This document shows positions 36,722 through 44,729 of a stretch of DNA of 64,000 bases, piece after piece. Each line of letters begins with the position of its first letter. The first letter of the stretch is position 1. Source of the stretch: Marinoscillum furvescens DSM 4134 (GTDB taxonomy: Bacteria > Bacteroidota > Bacteroidia > Cytophagales > Cyclobacteriaceae); assembly GCF_003386095.1 (NCBI RefSeq), contig NZ_QREG01000006.1:172832-236831 (forward strand), given 5' to 3'. Under the pieces are notes generated by a model. It was given only the letters and a program-made list of their open reading frames with translations. It was not told where the DNA came from and made no database searches. A program made the translations under genes and the position numbers.

Positions 36722-37885
36722 ATGAAGAAGAGCGAATTACCTGACCCATTTTCGGATGCCCGAAAGACCAAAGGCTGTGGCCAGATGCATGACCAGGGCG
36801 ATGATGTAACCATGGTACTGGGTCTGAAAGACGTACGCAAGTGCGCGCACAACTGGAAGACGTTTCAATCGGGAGCAAAGCCGGGCCGCATCGTGGTACC
36901 CAACGAGGAATACATTCGCGAAACGCGCCAGATTCCGTTCGAGGTAGATCCACCAGCACATGGGGACTACAGAGCGCTGGTAGAGCCGTGGTTTAAGCGT
37001 CCGCTAGAAGTCGCCTATCAGGAAAAGCTTCAGCAGCTCGTAGGCCAATCCATTGACGAGGCACTAAGTGCTGGAGAGCTGGAGGTGGTCAGTGATTTTG
37101 CACTGAAGCTCCAATCCAGAGCGCTCACAGTCCTGCTCAACATTCCCCTGGAGGAATCCGAAACGTGGATCAAATGGGGCACACATGTATTTAGAAGTGA
37201 AGATAGTCCTGTAGATGGCGATAAAGCCAAAATCCTGTATGACTACATCGATGCGCAGATAGACCAAGCCCTGGCGTCTCCCGGTGAGGACCTTTACTCG
37301 GTGCTGCTATCCTCTGAGGTAAACGGGCAAAAGCTGACGCGCGAAGAGGTTAAAGGCGTCATGATCCTGACTTTCGCCGGAGGGCGTGATACAGTAATCA
37401 ATGCCGTCACCAACACCATTGCCTACTTTGCAGAGCATCCGCAATCACTGGACCGTCTACGCCAGGAGCCAGAGCTCATTACCCGATCGGTGGAAGAGCT
37501 GATTCGCTATTTTTCACCACTCACCCACATGGGACGGGTAGTAACAGAAGACACACAAGTATGCGAACATGCTCAAAAGGTAGACTCCAGAATATCACTG
37601 GTGTGGGCATCGGCCAATCGAGACGAACGCATTTTTGAAAAGCCCAATGAAGTAGTGCTGGACCGTAAGGTAAACCCACACGTAGCCTTTGGCTTTAGCC
37701 ACCACAACTGTCTGGGAGCTACACATGCCCGCACACTACTAAAAATTTTAATCAAGACGCTATCCGAACGCATCGGAAAGATGGAAATCACCGACCACCA
37801 GGACAACATAGAAGAATGGGGTGAATTTAAGCGCAAGGTGGGCTTTGATAGCCTGAAAGTAAAATTTGAAGAAACTAAAGGATAA
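36722..37885 (+). CDS. Cytochrome P450, probable 6-O-methyl-D-galactose demethylase
   Basis: 387 aa, soluble bacterial P450. The haem-thiolate cysteine is Cys330 in FGFSHHNCLG; the I-helix oxygen motif is AGGRDT (219-224); ExxR is Glu259-Arg262 (EELIRY). The length is slightly short, as is usual for bacterial CYPs. Ferredoxin and reductase genes follow within 6 nt and 1 nt, forming a complete three-component monooxygenase. Known precedent: in agarolytic and porphyranolytic marine Bacteroidota this trio oxidatively demethylates 6-O-methyl-D-galactose to galactose plus formaldehyde. The surrounding agarase genes support the same reaction. It acts in the cytoplasm on monosaccharide released by exo-enzymes. 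Confidence 0.92.
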   Translation: MKKSELPDPFSDARKTKGCGQMHDQGDDVTMVLGLKDVRKCAHNWKTFQSGAKPGRIVVPNEEYIRETRQIPFEVDPPAHGDYRALVEPWFKRPLEVAYQEKLQQLVGQSIDEALSAGELEVVSDFALKLQSRALTVLLNIPLEESETWIKWGTHVFRSEDSPVDGDKAKILYDYIDAQIDQALASPGEDLYSVLLSSEVNGQKLTREEVKGVMILTFAGGRDTVINAVTNTIAYFAEHPQSLDRLRQEPELITRSVEELIRYFSPLTHMGRVVTEDTQVCEHAQKVDSRISLVWASANRDERIFEKPNEVVLDRKVNPHVAFGFSHHNCLGATHARTLLKILIKTLSERIGKMEITDHQDNIEEWGEFKRKVGFDSLKVKFEETKG

Positions 37886-37891
37886 CAACCA

Positions 37892-38200
37892 ATGGCAAAA
37901 ATTACATTTATCACACAAACTGGTACCCAGATCACCGCAGAAGCATCTTCAGGCAACATCATGGAGCTGGCCAAAGAAAATAATGTGGAAGGCATAGACG
38001 GAGACTGTGGGGGCGTATGCTCCTGTGCTACCTGCCATGTGCACGTGGCCCCCGAGCATTTTGACAAAGTAGGTAAGGCCAGTGAAATAGAGGAAGACAT
38101 GCTGGAGCTGGATGACAATGCCAATGAATACAGCCGACTGGGCTGTCAGATCGAAATCAGTGAAGACCTGAACGGCATAGTGCTGCAAGTAGCCAACTAG
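37892..38200 (+). CDS. [2Fe-2S] ferredoxin, P450 electron donor
   Basis: 102 aa adrenodoxin/putidaredoxin-type ferredoxin. Cluster ligands: Cys39, Cys45, Cys48 in the C-x5-C-x2-C loop (DCGGVCSCATCH) and Cys85 in RLGCQI; an extra Cys43 sits in the loop. The acidic helix EIEEDMLELDDNANE (~66-80) is the usual docking surface for the P450 and reductase. It starts 6 nt after the P450 stop and ends 1 nt before the reductase start. Confidence 0.95.
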   Translation: MAKITFITQTGTQITAEASSGNIMELAKENNVEGIDGDCGGVCSCATCHVHVAPEHFDKVGKASEIEEDMLELDDNANEYSRLGCQIEISEDLNGIVLQVAN

Positions 38201-38201
38201 T

Positions 38202-39428
38202 ATGGATACGAAAGCAATGACGTGTGTGATCATAGGCGCCAGCCACGGGGGTGTTAACTGTGCCTTTAATCTACGCAAAGAAGGTTGGGAAGGCGCTATC
38301 ATCCTCTATGATGCGGACTCACACCTGCCCTACCACCGGCCGCCACTATCGAAGACTTTTTTGACTTCCGATGATGCCATAGAAAAGCATTCACTCAAAG
38401 CTGCAGAAAGCTATGATAAGGCCGGCATTGCCCTGAGGTTGGGTGAAAAAGTAGCTACAATAGACCGTGAAGCTAAAACAATTACCACTGCATCCGGCAC
38501 TTCTCAACCTTATGACAAGTTGGTACTGGCTACGGGAGCACGGCCATTTGTCCCGCCTATCGCAGGACTTGCACAGGCCGCTAATGTACACGTACTGCGC
38601 ACTGCTGAAGGTGTACTAGGCATACGCGAGGCGCTAAAAGCCAAACCCAGGCAGGCGGTGATCATCGGCGGTGGATATATCGGACTGGAAATTGCTGCCT
38701 CGCTGCGCAAACTCGGACTAGATGTGACTGTACTCGAGCGCGAAGCACGCCTCCTACCACGTGTAACTTCACCGGAAATGTCCACTTTCTTTGCTGAGCT
38801 GCATGCCGCCAATGGCACTACGATCGCCTGCTCAAAGAATGTCTCTAAAATAACTACTGATGCGGTGCACTGTGCTGATGGCAGCACCTATGCAGCCGAT
38901 CTGATCATTGTTGGTGTGGGCATCCGCGTAAACACTGAACTGGCAACAGCCGCCGGCCTGAAAACCACCAACGGCATAGTGGTGAACGAACAGACCCAAA
39001 CCAACGATCCTGACGTATACGCCCTGGGTGACTGCACGCTCCACCACAGCAAACACTACAACAGGCCTGTTCGATTAGAATCGGTCCAAAACGCAGTAGA
39101 TCAAGCCAAGGTAACGGCTGCCTCAATATGCGGCAAAGAAGCTTGCTACGATAGCATCCCGTGGTTTTGGTCAGACCAGTATGATGCCAAGTTGCAAATG
39201 GTGGGTCTGTCGGAAGGTTATACACAAGTGATCCTCCGCGACGAACCCGGTGAAGGACTCAAAAAATCAGCGTGGTATTTTAAGGGTGACGAATTGCTCG
39301 CTGTAGATGCCGTAAACAATGCCAAGGCGTATGTGCTGGGCACCAAGTTCATCAAAGACCGCATCTCGGTCAACAAAGAAAATCTTGCCAATACCGAGCT
39401 TCCGCTCAAGCCGGGGAATTTGGTTTAA
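38202..39428 (+). CDS. NAD(P)H:ferredoxin reductase (FAD-dependent, putidaredoxin-reductase type)
   Basis: 408 aa. FAD-binding start TCVIIGASHGGVNCAFNLRKEG (~7-28, with Ser-His in place of the commoner Gly-x-Gly middle), a family phrase LPYHRPPLSKTFL, the central NAD(P)-binding AVIIGGGYIGLEIAASLRKLG (~152-172), and second FAD motif DVYALGDCT (~265-273). The C-terminal ~85 residues form the reductase dimerisation-like domain (WFWSDQYDAKLQMVG). It passes electrons from NAD(P)H to the preceding ferredoxin and so to the P450. It closes the operon; I see no clear terminator in 39429-39567. Confidence 0.93.
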   Translation: MDTKAMTCVIIGASHGGVNCAFNLRKEGWEGAIILYDADSHLPYHRPPLSKTFLTSDDAIEKHSLKAAESYDKAGIALRLGEKVATIDREAKTITTASGTSQPYDKLVLATGARPFVPPIAGLAQAANVHVLRTAEGVLGIREALKAKPRQAVIIGGGYIGLEIAASLRKLGLDVTVLEREARLLPRVTSPEMSTFFAELHAANGTTIACSKNVSKITTDAVHCADGSTYAADLIIVGVGIRVNTELATAAGLKTTNGIVVNEQTQTNDPDVYALGDCTLHHSKHYNRPVRLESVQNAVDQAKVTAASICGKEACYDSIPWFWSDQYDAKLQMVGLSEGYTQVILRDEPGEGLKKSAWYFKGDELLAVDAVNNAKAYVLGTKFIKDRISVNKENLANTELPLKPGNLV

Positions 39429-39567
39429 TTCTGAGAATTTTGATAAACGGAATCCATTGCGTTGTGCATCGGTGAGATGATTTTTCTTATAGTCACCACC
39501 ACTCCCTCCCTAACATAGCGCAACGGTTTGTTCAGGACCTCATAAGTGACGGTTAGTAGATTAACAG

Positions 39568-39579
39568 TTGGTTAACCAA
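39568..39579. promoter_or_regulatory. Perfect 12-bp palindrome upstream of the CBM6 protein gene
   Basis: TTGGTTAACCAA, perfectly self-complementary, 34 nt before the ATG at 39614. Its position would suit an operator or overlap with the promoter. Short palindromes also arise by chance, so this is tentative. Confidence 0.3.
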
Positions 39580-39613
39580 TTGAAAATCAATTTCTAACTA
39601 AAAATTAACACTT

Positions 39614-41566
39614 ATGAAAACCAAGCTATTGTTACTACTCACTCTCGCATTTTCCGTCTGTCTCGACGGAAATTCCAGGCAGTATTTCAATAAGAATACA
39701 GATCTACTGCTTGCCAACTTTGACCTCAAACCGGATGAAGACGATGTACATGCTGCTGCCGCTCTCGCTTCTATGCTCATCCATCCGGACCTGGCTGGTG
39801 TAGATTACTATGCAGTGGCCGGAGCTTACGGCACACAAGGTGGTACGTTTATCACCACCGCTGTACCGGGCTATTACAACAACCTTTTTGGTCCTGAAAA
39901 TCAAAAATGGACCAACGCAAATGCCAACTGGAGCGCCTCCGTAAACCGGGTACGCGACAAGGTAAAAGCTGTGTTAGATGGCGGAGGTAAAGTCTTCGTG
40001 CAGGAAGCAGGCCAGTCAGACTTTACCTATGACATGCTACAGGCTGTAATCAATGCGGGTGTGTCTCTTTCTACTGTGCAGTCCAAAGTGATTGTGGTGC
40101 AGCACAGCCAGTGGAATGAAGACAAAGCCACGCAATGGAAGCTCAACTGGGTAAAAAACAACACGGACTACAACAAAATTGCCGATGGCAATGGCAACAA
40201 TGCCACACCGCAGTACAATACAGGCAACACCACATGGATGAATCAGGCCAAGTCGGCAAGCAATCCGAACGCCTCTGCAAGATCCTTTTGGACGCAGGCA
40301 GACAACATCTGCGACAACTGGAATGCATCATGGGAAAACCCAAACATCGCGGGAGGTGGTGTAGATTATTCGGACTGTGTAGAAAACTGGTGGATTTTCA
40401 ACATTGGCACAGATGCCGACAACATCTCCAAGTTTTGGAATCGATACGTAGTGAACACACCTTCTGGAGGTGGAGCTGAAACCGTGAGCTGTAGCTCGCT
40501 TCCTTCTTCCATTCAGTCGTCCACTTCTATCACGGTAAGTGTTCCCTACTCCGCAAATCAGTCACGTGATGTGGTGGTAGAGTTTTGGGACAACAACTGG
40601 ATTGCTAGTGGCAAAACAACAGTGAGTGCCGGATCTGGCACGGCCTCTGTCACCATCAACCTCCCATCAGCACCAGCTGCAGGGTCCAATTACATCTTTA
40701 AAGTAAGCATCCGTCCGGTTGGTGGCAACTGGACTACCAACATTGATTTCTGCCAGAAAAACAATGTGACAGTGACTACTGGTGGCAGTGGCCAATCTCC
40801 TTATGGTGGCTCTGCATGGACCATTCCTGGTCGAGTAGAAGCTCAAGATTACGATCTTGGTGGAGAAGGTGTAGCCTATCACGACACAGACGCTTCTAAC
40901 AACGGCGGAGCCTACAGAACCGATGGAGTAGATATCGAAACAACTGGAGATACCAATGGCGCATACAATGTGGGCTGGATGCAGCCTGGTGAGTGGCTGG
41001 AATACACCGTAAATGTCAACACCACACAAAGCTATCACTTCTATGCTCGCGTAGCCTCTATCAATGGCAACGGGCAATTTAGAATTCTAGTGGATGGTAG
41101 CGATGTGTCCGGCACACTCAATGTAAACAACACAGGTGGCTGGCAAAGCTACTACACCATCACAGTACCTAATGTAACGATGAGTTCGGGCCAACATGTG
41201 GTAAGAATTGAGGTGATTTCCTCAGGACTCAACCTCAACTTCTGGTCGGCATGGAAGTCGCCTGGTGCCCGATTTGATAACACCACAATCACCGAAGCAC
41301 CTACATTTGAAGCCAATGCTTTCCCTAACCCTCTTCCTCCAAACCAGCTACTCAACGTGGACCTCACATTGACCGAAAAAGCAGATTTAAAAATGGAATT
41401 GGTGGCCATGGATGGACGTGTGGTTTTTGCTGATCAGGTGAGCGATCTTCAGCAGGGGCAGCAGCTCATCAAGCTGGACCCGAGAGCTCAGGCACTGAAG
41501 CCAGGCCTCTACCTACTGCGTGTAAGTGCAGGCGAATACAATAAGCAGATTCGCATCAAGCTTTAA
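39614..41566 (+). CDS. Secreted nucleoside-hydrolase-like domain protein with CBM6 and T9SS sorting domain; uncharacterised
   Basis: 650 aa. N-terminal signal (~20 residues). Residues ~28-285 resemble the nucleoside hydrolase fold: strand LLLANFDLKPDEDDVHAAAALA gives Asp37, Asp41, Asp43, Asp44 where nucleoside hydrolases have DxDxxxDD (third position Lys here), followed by VDYYAVAGAYG and KVFVQEAGQSDFTYDML. Residues ~290-390 are an Ig-like linker with FKVSIRPVGGNW. A CBM6 (~400-545; IPGRVEAQDYD, WMQPGEWLEYTVNV, HVVRIEVISSG) precedes a T9SS domain (FPNPLPPNQ, YNKQIRIKL). CBM6 modules of agarases bind agar ends. The catalytic activity is unknown; a glycosidase using the Asp cluster and Ca2+ is conceivable (inference). 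Confidence 0.8.
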   Translation: MKTKLLLLLTLAFSVCLDGNSRQYFNKNTDLLLANFDLKPDEDDVHAAAALASMLIHPDLAGVDYYAVAGAYGTQGGTFITTAVPGYYNNLFGPENQKWTNANANWSASVNRVRDKVKAVLDGGGKVFVQEAGQSDFTYDMLQAVINAGVSLSTVQSKVIVVQHSQWNEDKATQWKLNWVKNNTDYNKIADGNGNNATPQYNTGNTTWMNQAKSASNPNASARSFWTQADNICDNWNASWENPNIAGGGVDYSDCVENWWIFNIGTDADNISKFWNRYVVNTPSGGGAETVSCSSLPSSIQSSTSITVSVPYSANQSRDVVVEFWDNNWIASGKTTVSAGSGTASVTINLPSAPAAGSNYIFKVSIRPVGGNWTTNIDFCQKNNVTVTTGGSGQSPYGGSAWTIPGRVEAQDYDLGGEGVAYHDTDASNNGGAYRTDGVDIETTGDTNGAYNVGWMQPGEWLEYTVNVNTTQSYHFYARVASINGNGQFRILVDGSDVSGTLNVNNTGGWQSYYTITVPNVTMSSGQHVVRIEVISSGLNLNFWSAWKSPGARFDNTTITEAPTFEANAFPNPLPPNQLLNVDLTLTEKADLKMELVAMDGRVVFADQVSDLQQGQQLIKLDPRAQALKPGLYLLRVSAGEYNKQIRIKL

Positions 41567-41640
41567 ATCCGAATTGGTCAGTAAAGTTTTGTGTGAGGCT
41601 AGACTATTGACCATTCAGGACTAAATAAGCCTATCATCAT

Positions 41641-41683
41641 AACAGGACTGTTTCGTGCACATGCTCAGAGGCAGTCCTGTTTA
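41641..41683. terminator. Hairpin between convergent genes, terminator-like
   Basis: Perfect 10-bp stem AACAGGACTG / CAGTCCTGTT with a 21-nt loop, followed on the plus strand by only a short T run. It lies 74 nt after the CBM6 gene stop and 71 nt beyond the end of the convergent TIR/NDT-like gene. Confidence 0.5.
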
Positions 41684-41754
41684 AACGGTTCTGAGTTGAT
41701 CGAAATAGGGCATTTCTAGTTTTAGACAAGGTATATGACTACACTATATTGCTA

Positions 41755-42396
41755 TTACTTAATATCGAAATAGTTGCGAATCATTAATAGGTTATGCTCA
41801 TCAAACTCATGTATATCGAGCAGTTCAACCGCTTTTTTTCGATAGCTTGAATCCCCAGTAATCAAATAAGCTCTCCTAAGGTAATCGATAGACAGCAGGG
41901 GTTTTGCATCAAGGTTTTCCGCCATGATCCCATAATACTCCGCCTGTTCAAAAGTTTGATTTAGAAAGTTCTCTAATGCCGTTTGAAAATTGGGCGAATG
42001 TTTAATGTATTCTGTTCTAACGAAATCAGAAGGAACTTTGAACCCCTTTGTCTTTACAACCAGGGTCTCCTTACCCAGTGCATTCATTAGTCCTATCTCA
42101 TAATAAATATTTGCAATGGTTGTTTGCTCCATTGTTTCAGAGACCACAGCTATGCCTAAAGGAACGGATAAGGCCAGTTTCCAAATTTTAGTATGAAAAT
42201 CTCTTCCAGTGATCAATGAATTGGCATCCTTCGAATCAATATTTCTGGATGTCAAAATCTGAGCTATCTCCGCAAGAATTTGAGTAAGTTCCTCAGATCG
42301 CTTTCCTCCTAACTGTGTCATAATGAACGCTGTTCTTGGATTATATCTAATCCACTGAGTTAGAACGTCATTATCAGTCGGGTTGTAATAGATCAT
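41755..42396 (-). CDS. TIR/nucleoside-2-deoxyribosyltransferase-like protein
   Basis: 213 aa, no signal peptide. An N-terminal alpha/beta domain (~18-130) has TAFIMTQLG, then a turn region ITGRDFHTKIWKLALSVPLGIAVVSE and the signature YYEIGLMNALGKETLVVK with Glu100, the pattern found in NDT-like and TIR-like nucleotide-processing domains (an invariant Glu before a Gly and helix). The C-terminal ~75 residues are helical, tetratricopeptide-like. The ATG shares a base with the stop of a 48-codon gene upstream (TAATG), so the two are cotranslated. A stress or defence role is inferred only from the fold; substrate unknown. Confidence 0.65.
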   Translation of the reverse strand: MIYYNPTDNDVLTQWIRYNPRTAFIMTQLGGKRSEELTQILAEIAQILTSRNIDSKDANSLITGRDFHTKIWKLALSVPLGIAVVSETMEQTTIANIYYEIGLMNALGKETLVVKTKGFKVPSDFVRTEYIKHSPNFQTALENFLNQTFEQAEYYGIMAENLDAKPLLSIDYLRRAYLITGDSSYRKKAVELLDIHEFDEHNLLMIRNYFDIK

Positions 42397-42542
42397 TAAC
42401 TACGCTTACGAGCAACTGCAACTCCTTTAAATGGGCCTTCGGATTTTTTATGAGCCACAATTCTTCCCTTCTCGCGATCTATCTTGACGTACTTCCCAGT
42501 CTTGGGATTTTTGACTTGTACAATTCGTTTCTTCTCGCTCAT
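42396..42542 (-). CDS. Small basic protein (48 aa) coupled to the TIR/NDT-like gene
   Basis: ATG at 42542, TAA at 42396-42398, whose last base begins the next gene's ATG (TAATG overlap). The product starts MSEKKRIVQVKNPKTG and continues with YVKIDREKGRI, then a lysine-rich tail ending GVAVARKRS. It has about 17 Lys/Arg residues in 48 and no Cys. The one-base coupling, regular amino acid content and lack of overlap with another gene make it a convincing real gene despite its size. I do not know its function; nucleic-acid binding or a partner of the downstream protein would fit its charge. Confidence 0.7.
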   Translation of the reverse strand: MSEKKRIVQVKNPKTGKYVKIDREKGRIVAHKKSEGPFKGVAVARKRS

Positions 42543-42885
42543 AGTATTAACAAAATAATTTATATCTATTCAATTAACAAAGTGAGTCTGAAAATAGTGT
42601 TGATCTAATTGAAATTATTCAATTCAGCCATGCCTTTATTTCCTGGTATTTGTTGATTGTAAGCCAGTTGTCGCCGAAACTGGGTTGGGGTTAAAGAAAT
42701 CATACTGAACGTCAAAGAAACAGGGTCAGACGTTGAAAAAGTAAGGTCGGAGGTCGGAGAAACAGCCCTGGACTCTTAAGAAAAAGGAGCGACGATCCAT
42801 GCACTGACCACATCTATCAACGAAATCAGACCCAGGATTCTATTCATCATCTTTAACATTCCATCCTACCACTTACCTCCAAACG
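42543..42885. other. Intergenic stretch without recognisable gene
   Basis: About 340 nt between the small basic gene and the GH29 terminator. Frames are short on both strands and I see no RNA, repeat or known motif. The AT-rich part next to 42543 probably holds the promoter of the small-gene operon. Confidence 0.5.
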
Positions 42886-42933
42886 AAAACGGGGCCGCCC
42901 CGGAAGCATAAGCTTCAGGAAACACCCCCGTTT
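42886..42933 (-). terminator. Rho-independent terminator after GH29 copy 3
   Basis: On the minus strand AAACGGGG pairs with CCCCGTTT, enclosing a second stem GAAGC/GCTTC; the descending arm runs into TTTTCG. It lies 24 nt after the GH29 stop at 42957. Confidence 0.8.
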
Positions 42934-42956
42934 ATTCAACCAACCTAACTAAAATG

Positions 42957-44510
42957 TTAATCTTCGTGAGCTGCTACTGCACCTCCTATGTCGTTTTCGG
43001 TATAGCCGTTTACTTTCACTCTAAAGGCATGCGCATAATCTGTAGGCATGTCTTGCAGGCCGCTGATCACCAGCCCACGCTCGTCACGTGTCCAGGAGAT
43101 GGACTCATCACTGCCTAGCAAACTGATTTGTTTGATCTCTGAGTTGAAAACACCGAGCTCCGTACTGAGTGACTTCACTACCAAATCTCCTTCAGGTTTA
43201 TCCATGACGATGATGTAAAACTCCGTATCAGATTTTTTGGTAAATCGGATGTCCTTATTGGTGTAGGCTATTTTGATTTTTTCGATTTTATGGCCTCCTT
43301 CAGGCAGTCTGGTAGGGCCTTCGCCAAAAATGGTCCACGGTCTGGTTCCATATATGGCATCTCCATTCACAGCTAGCCAATCTCCCATATTGATGAGCAA
43401 ATCTTGCATTTCCTGTGGTATGGTGCCGTCTGGATTAGGAGGCACATTGAGTAGCATCAATCCATTTTTCGCTACAATATCCACCAATATATCGATCAGC
43501 TCATTCGGAGTTTTGAACTGAGCATGTGGTCGGTAAAACCAGGCTCCCGGCGAAGTATCCGTAAGCCACACCTGATCTTTTGGCTGATTAGGTCTGCCGC
43601 GCTCATAATCCTTTACGGCAAGCGGCTCAGGAAACGTGCTTTCCTTGTAGCTCACCACCACATCTTTGCCCCATTCCAGGCCTTTGTTGTAGTAATAGGC
43701 TAGGAACTTTTGTCGACACTCTTCGGTCATTTCTTCCAGCCACCAGTCAAACCATATCAGGTCTGGTTCATACACGTCGATGTATTCTTTGAGTTTGGCC
43801 CACCATTCGTTGTAAAAGCGCTCCGAAGGAGTATCATCGTCCAGACCGTGCGGATCGGTGTAGAGGTCATAGTCCTCAGGGTCTACCCCTCCGTAAGCAT
43901 GTGCTGTCCCGAAGTATTTCCAGGTAAACGCATGATGAAAAGAGGCCATAAACTTCATGTCTCGTGCCTCAATTTCTTTTTTTAGCTCAGCCGAAGGATC
44001 GATACCGCCGTAGTTCATGGAGTTCCAGCGGGTGGCTTTGCTGTCCCACATGGCAAAGTTGTCGTGGTGCATGGCCACCGGACCAGCGAATCGAGCTCCT
44101 GATTTGGCAAAAAGCTCCGCCCAGGCCTTAGCATCAAAGCCTGAGGGATCAAACTGCTCAATGATGTGTTTGTATCCGTATTTAGCAGGATCGCCATATT
44201 TCTTCTTATGATGAATGTAATTGGTTGTAGGCTTTCCTTTTTTGGACGGGTCCAACTTGCCATTGTCATACATTTTCATGCCATGCCAGCCAGCGAGCCA
44301 GGTACCTTTTTCCGCTCCTTCGAACGCCGAAGACACAGGTCCCCAGTGCGCATAAATCCCAAACTTGGCATCCTGAAACCACACCGGTGCAGGGTTTACT
44401 TTACCAAGTGACTCCCAACTTGGCTTGTACTTTTCGACTTGCTGTCCGTAGGTGGTAATACTCATCGCAAGCAGCACACCCCACATCATCAGCCTCATGT
44501 TCATTTTCAT
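42957..44510 (-). CDS. GH29 alpha-L-fucosidase-family exported enzyme (GH29 copy 3)
   Basis: 517 aa; signal peptide ends SITTYGQ (~23), with no lipobox, so periplasmic or secreted. GH29 core: WFQDAKFGIYAHWGPVSSA, VAMHHDNFAMWDSKATRWN, nucleophile Asp255 in LIWFDWW. The C-terminal beta domain (~410-505) ends in an acidic tail. Same subfamily style as copy 2 at 18.3 kb (shared WESLG/WESLA, HHAR/HHAF, GVVLLNISP/GLMLLNVPP). It stands alone between its own terminator and the cytochrome-module genes. An alpha-L-galactosidase or alpha-L-fucosidase activity cannot be told apart from sequence; the locus argues for the former. Confidence 0.9.
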   Translation of the reverse strand: MKMNMRLMMWGVLLAMSITTYGQQVEKYKPSWESLGKVNPAPVWFQDAKFGIYAHWGPVSSAFEGAEKGTWLAGWHGMKMYDNGKLDPSKKGKPTTNYIHHKKKYGDPAKYGYKHIIEQFDPSGFDAKAWAELFAKSGARFAGPVAMHHDNFAMWDSKATRWNSMNYGGIDPSAELKKEIEARDMKFMASFHHAFTWKYFGTAHAYGGVDPEDYDLYTDPHGLDDDTPSERFYNEWWAKLKEYIDVYEPDLIWFDWWLEEMTEECRQKFLAYYYNKGLEWGKDVVVSYKESTFPEPLAVKDYERGRPNQPKDQVWLTDTSPGAWFYRPHAQFKTPNELIDILVDIVAKNGLMLLNVPPNPDGTIPQEMQDLLINMGDWLAVNGDAIYGTRPWTIFGEGPTRLPEGGHKIEKIKIAYTNKDIRFTKKSDTEFYIIVMDKPEGDLVVKSLSTELGVFNSEIKQISLLGSDESISWTRDERGLVISGLQDMPTDYAHAFRVKVNGYTENDIGGAVAAHED

Positions 44511-44729
44511 ATTAAGAGGTTCTTATTCGTAGATCACTATCACTAAGTTTTGGCACCGCATACTCGGACCAAAACTTGCCTGTAACAATGATAAAAACGC
44601 TCTTAACTCATGGTGTACAACAAACAGTTATAATAGTAGGGCGAAAAATATACCCCCCTTATGGATCAGTGTTTGCCCCTTAATCTTACACTATTTGCCT
44701 TCGATCCCTCATAATCTCGAATCTTAGAA

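Noticed and set aside
42543..42885. A further small gene or RNA between the 48-aa gene and GH29 copy 3
   Set aside because: No frame with a start codon and protein-like composition, and no stable hairpin except the GH29 terminator.
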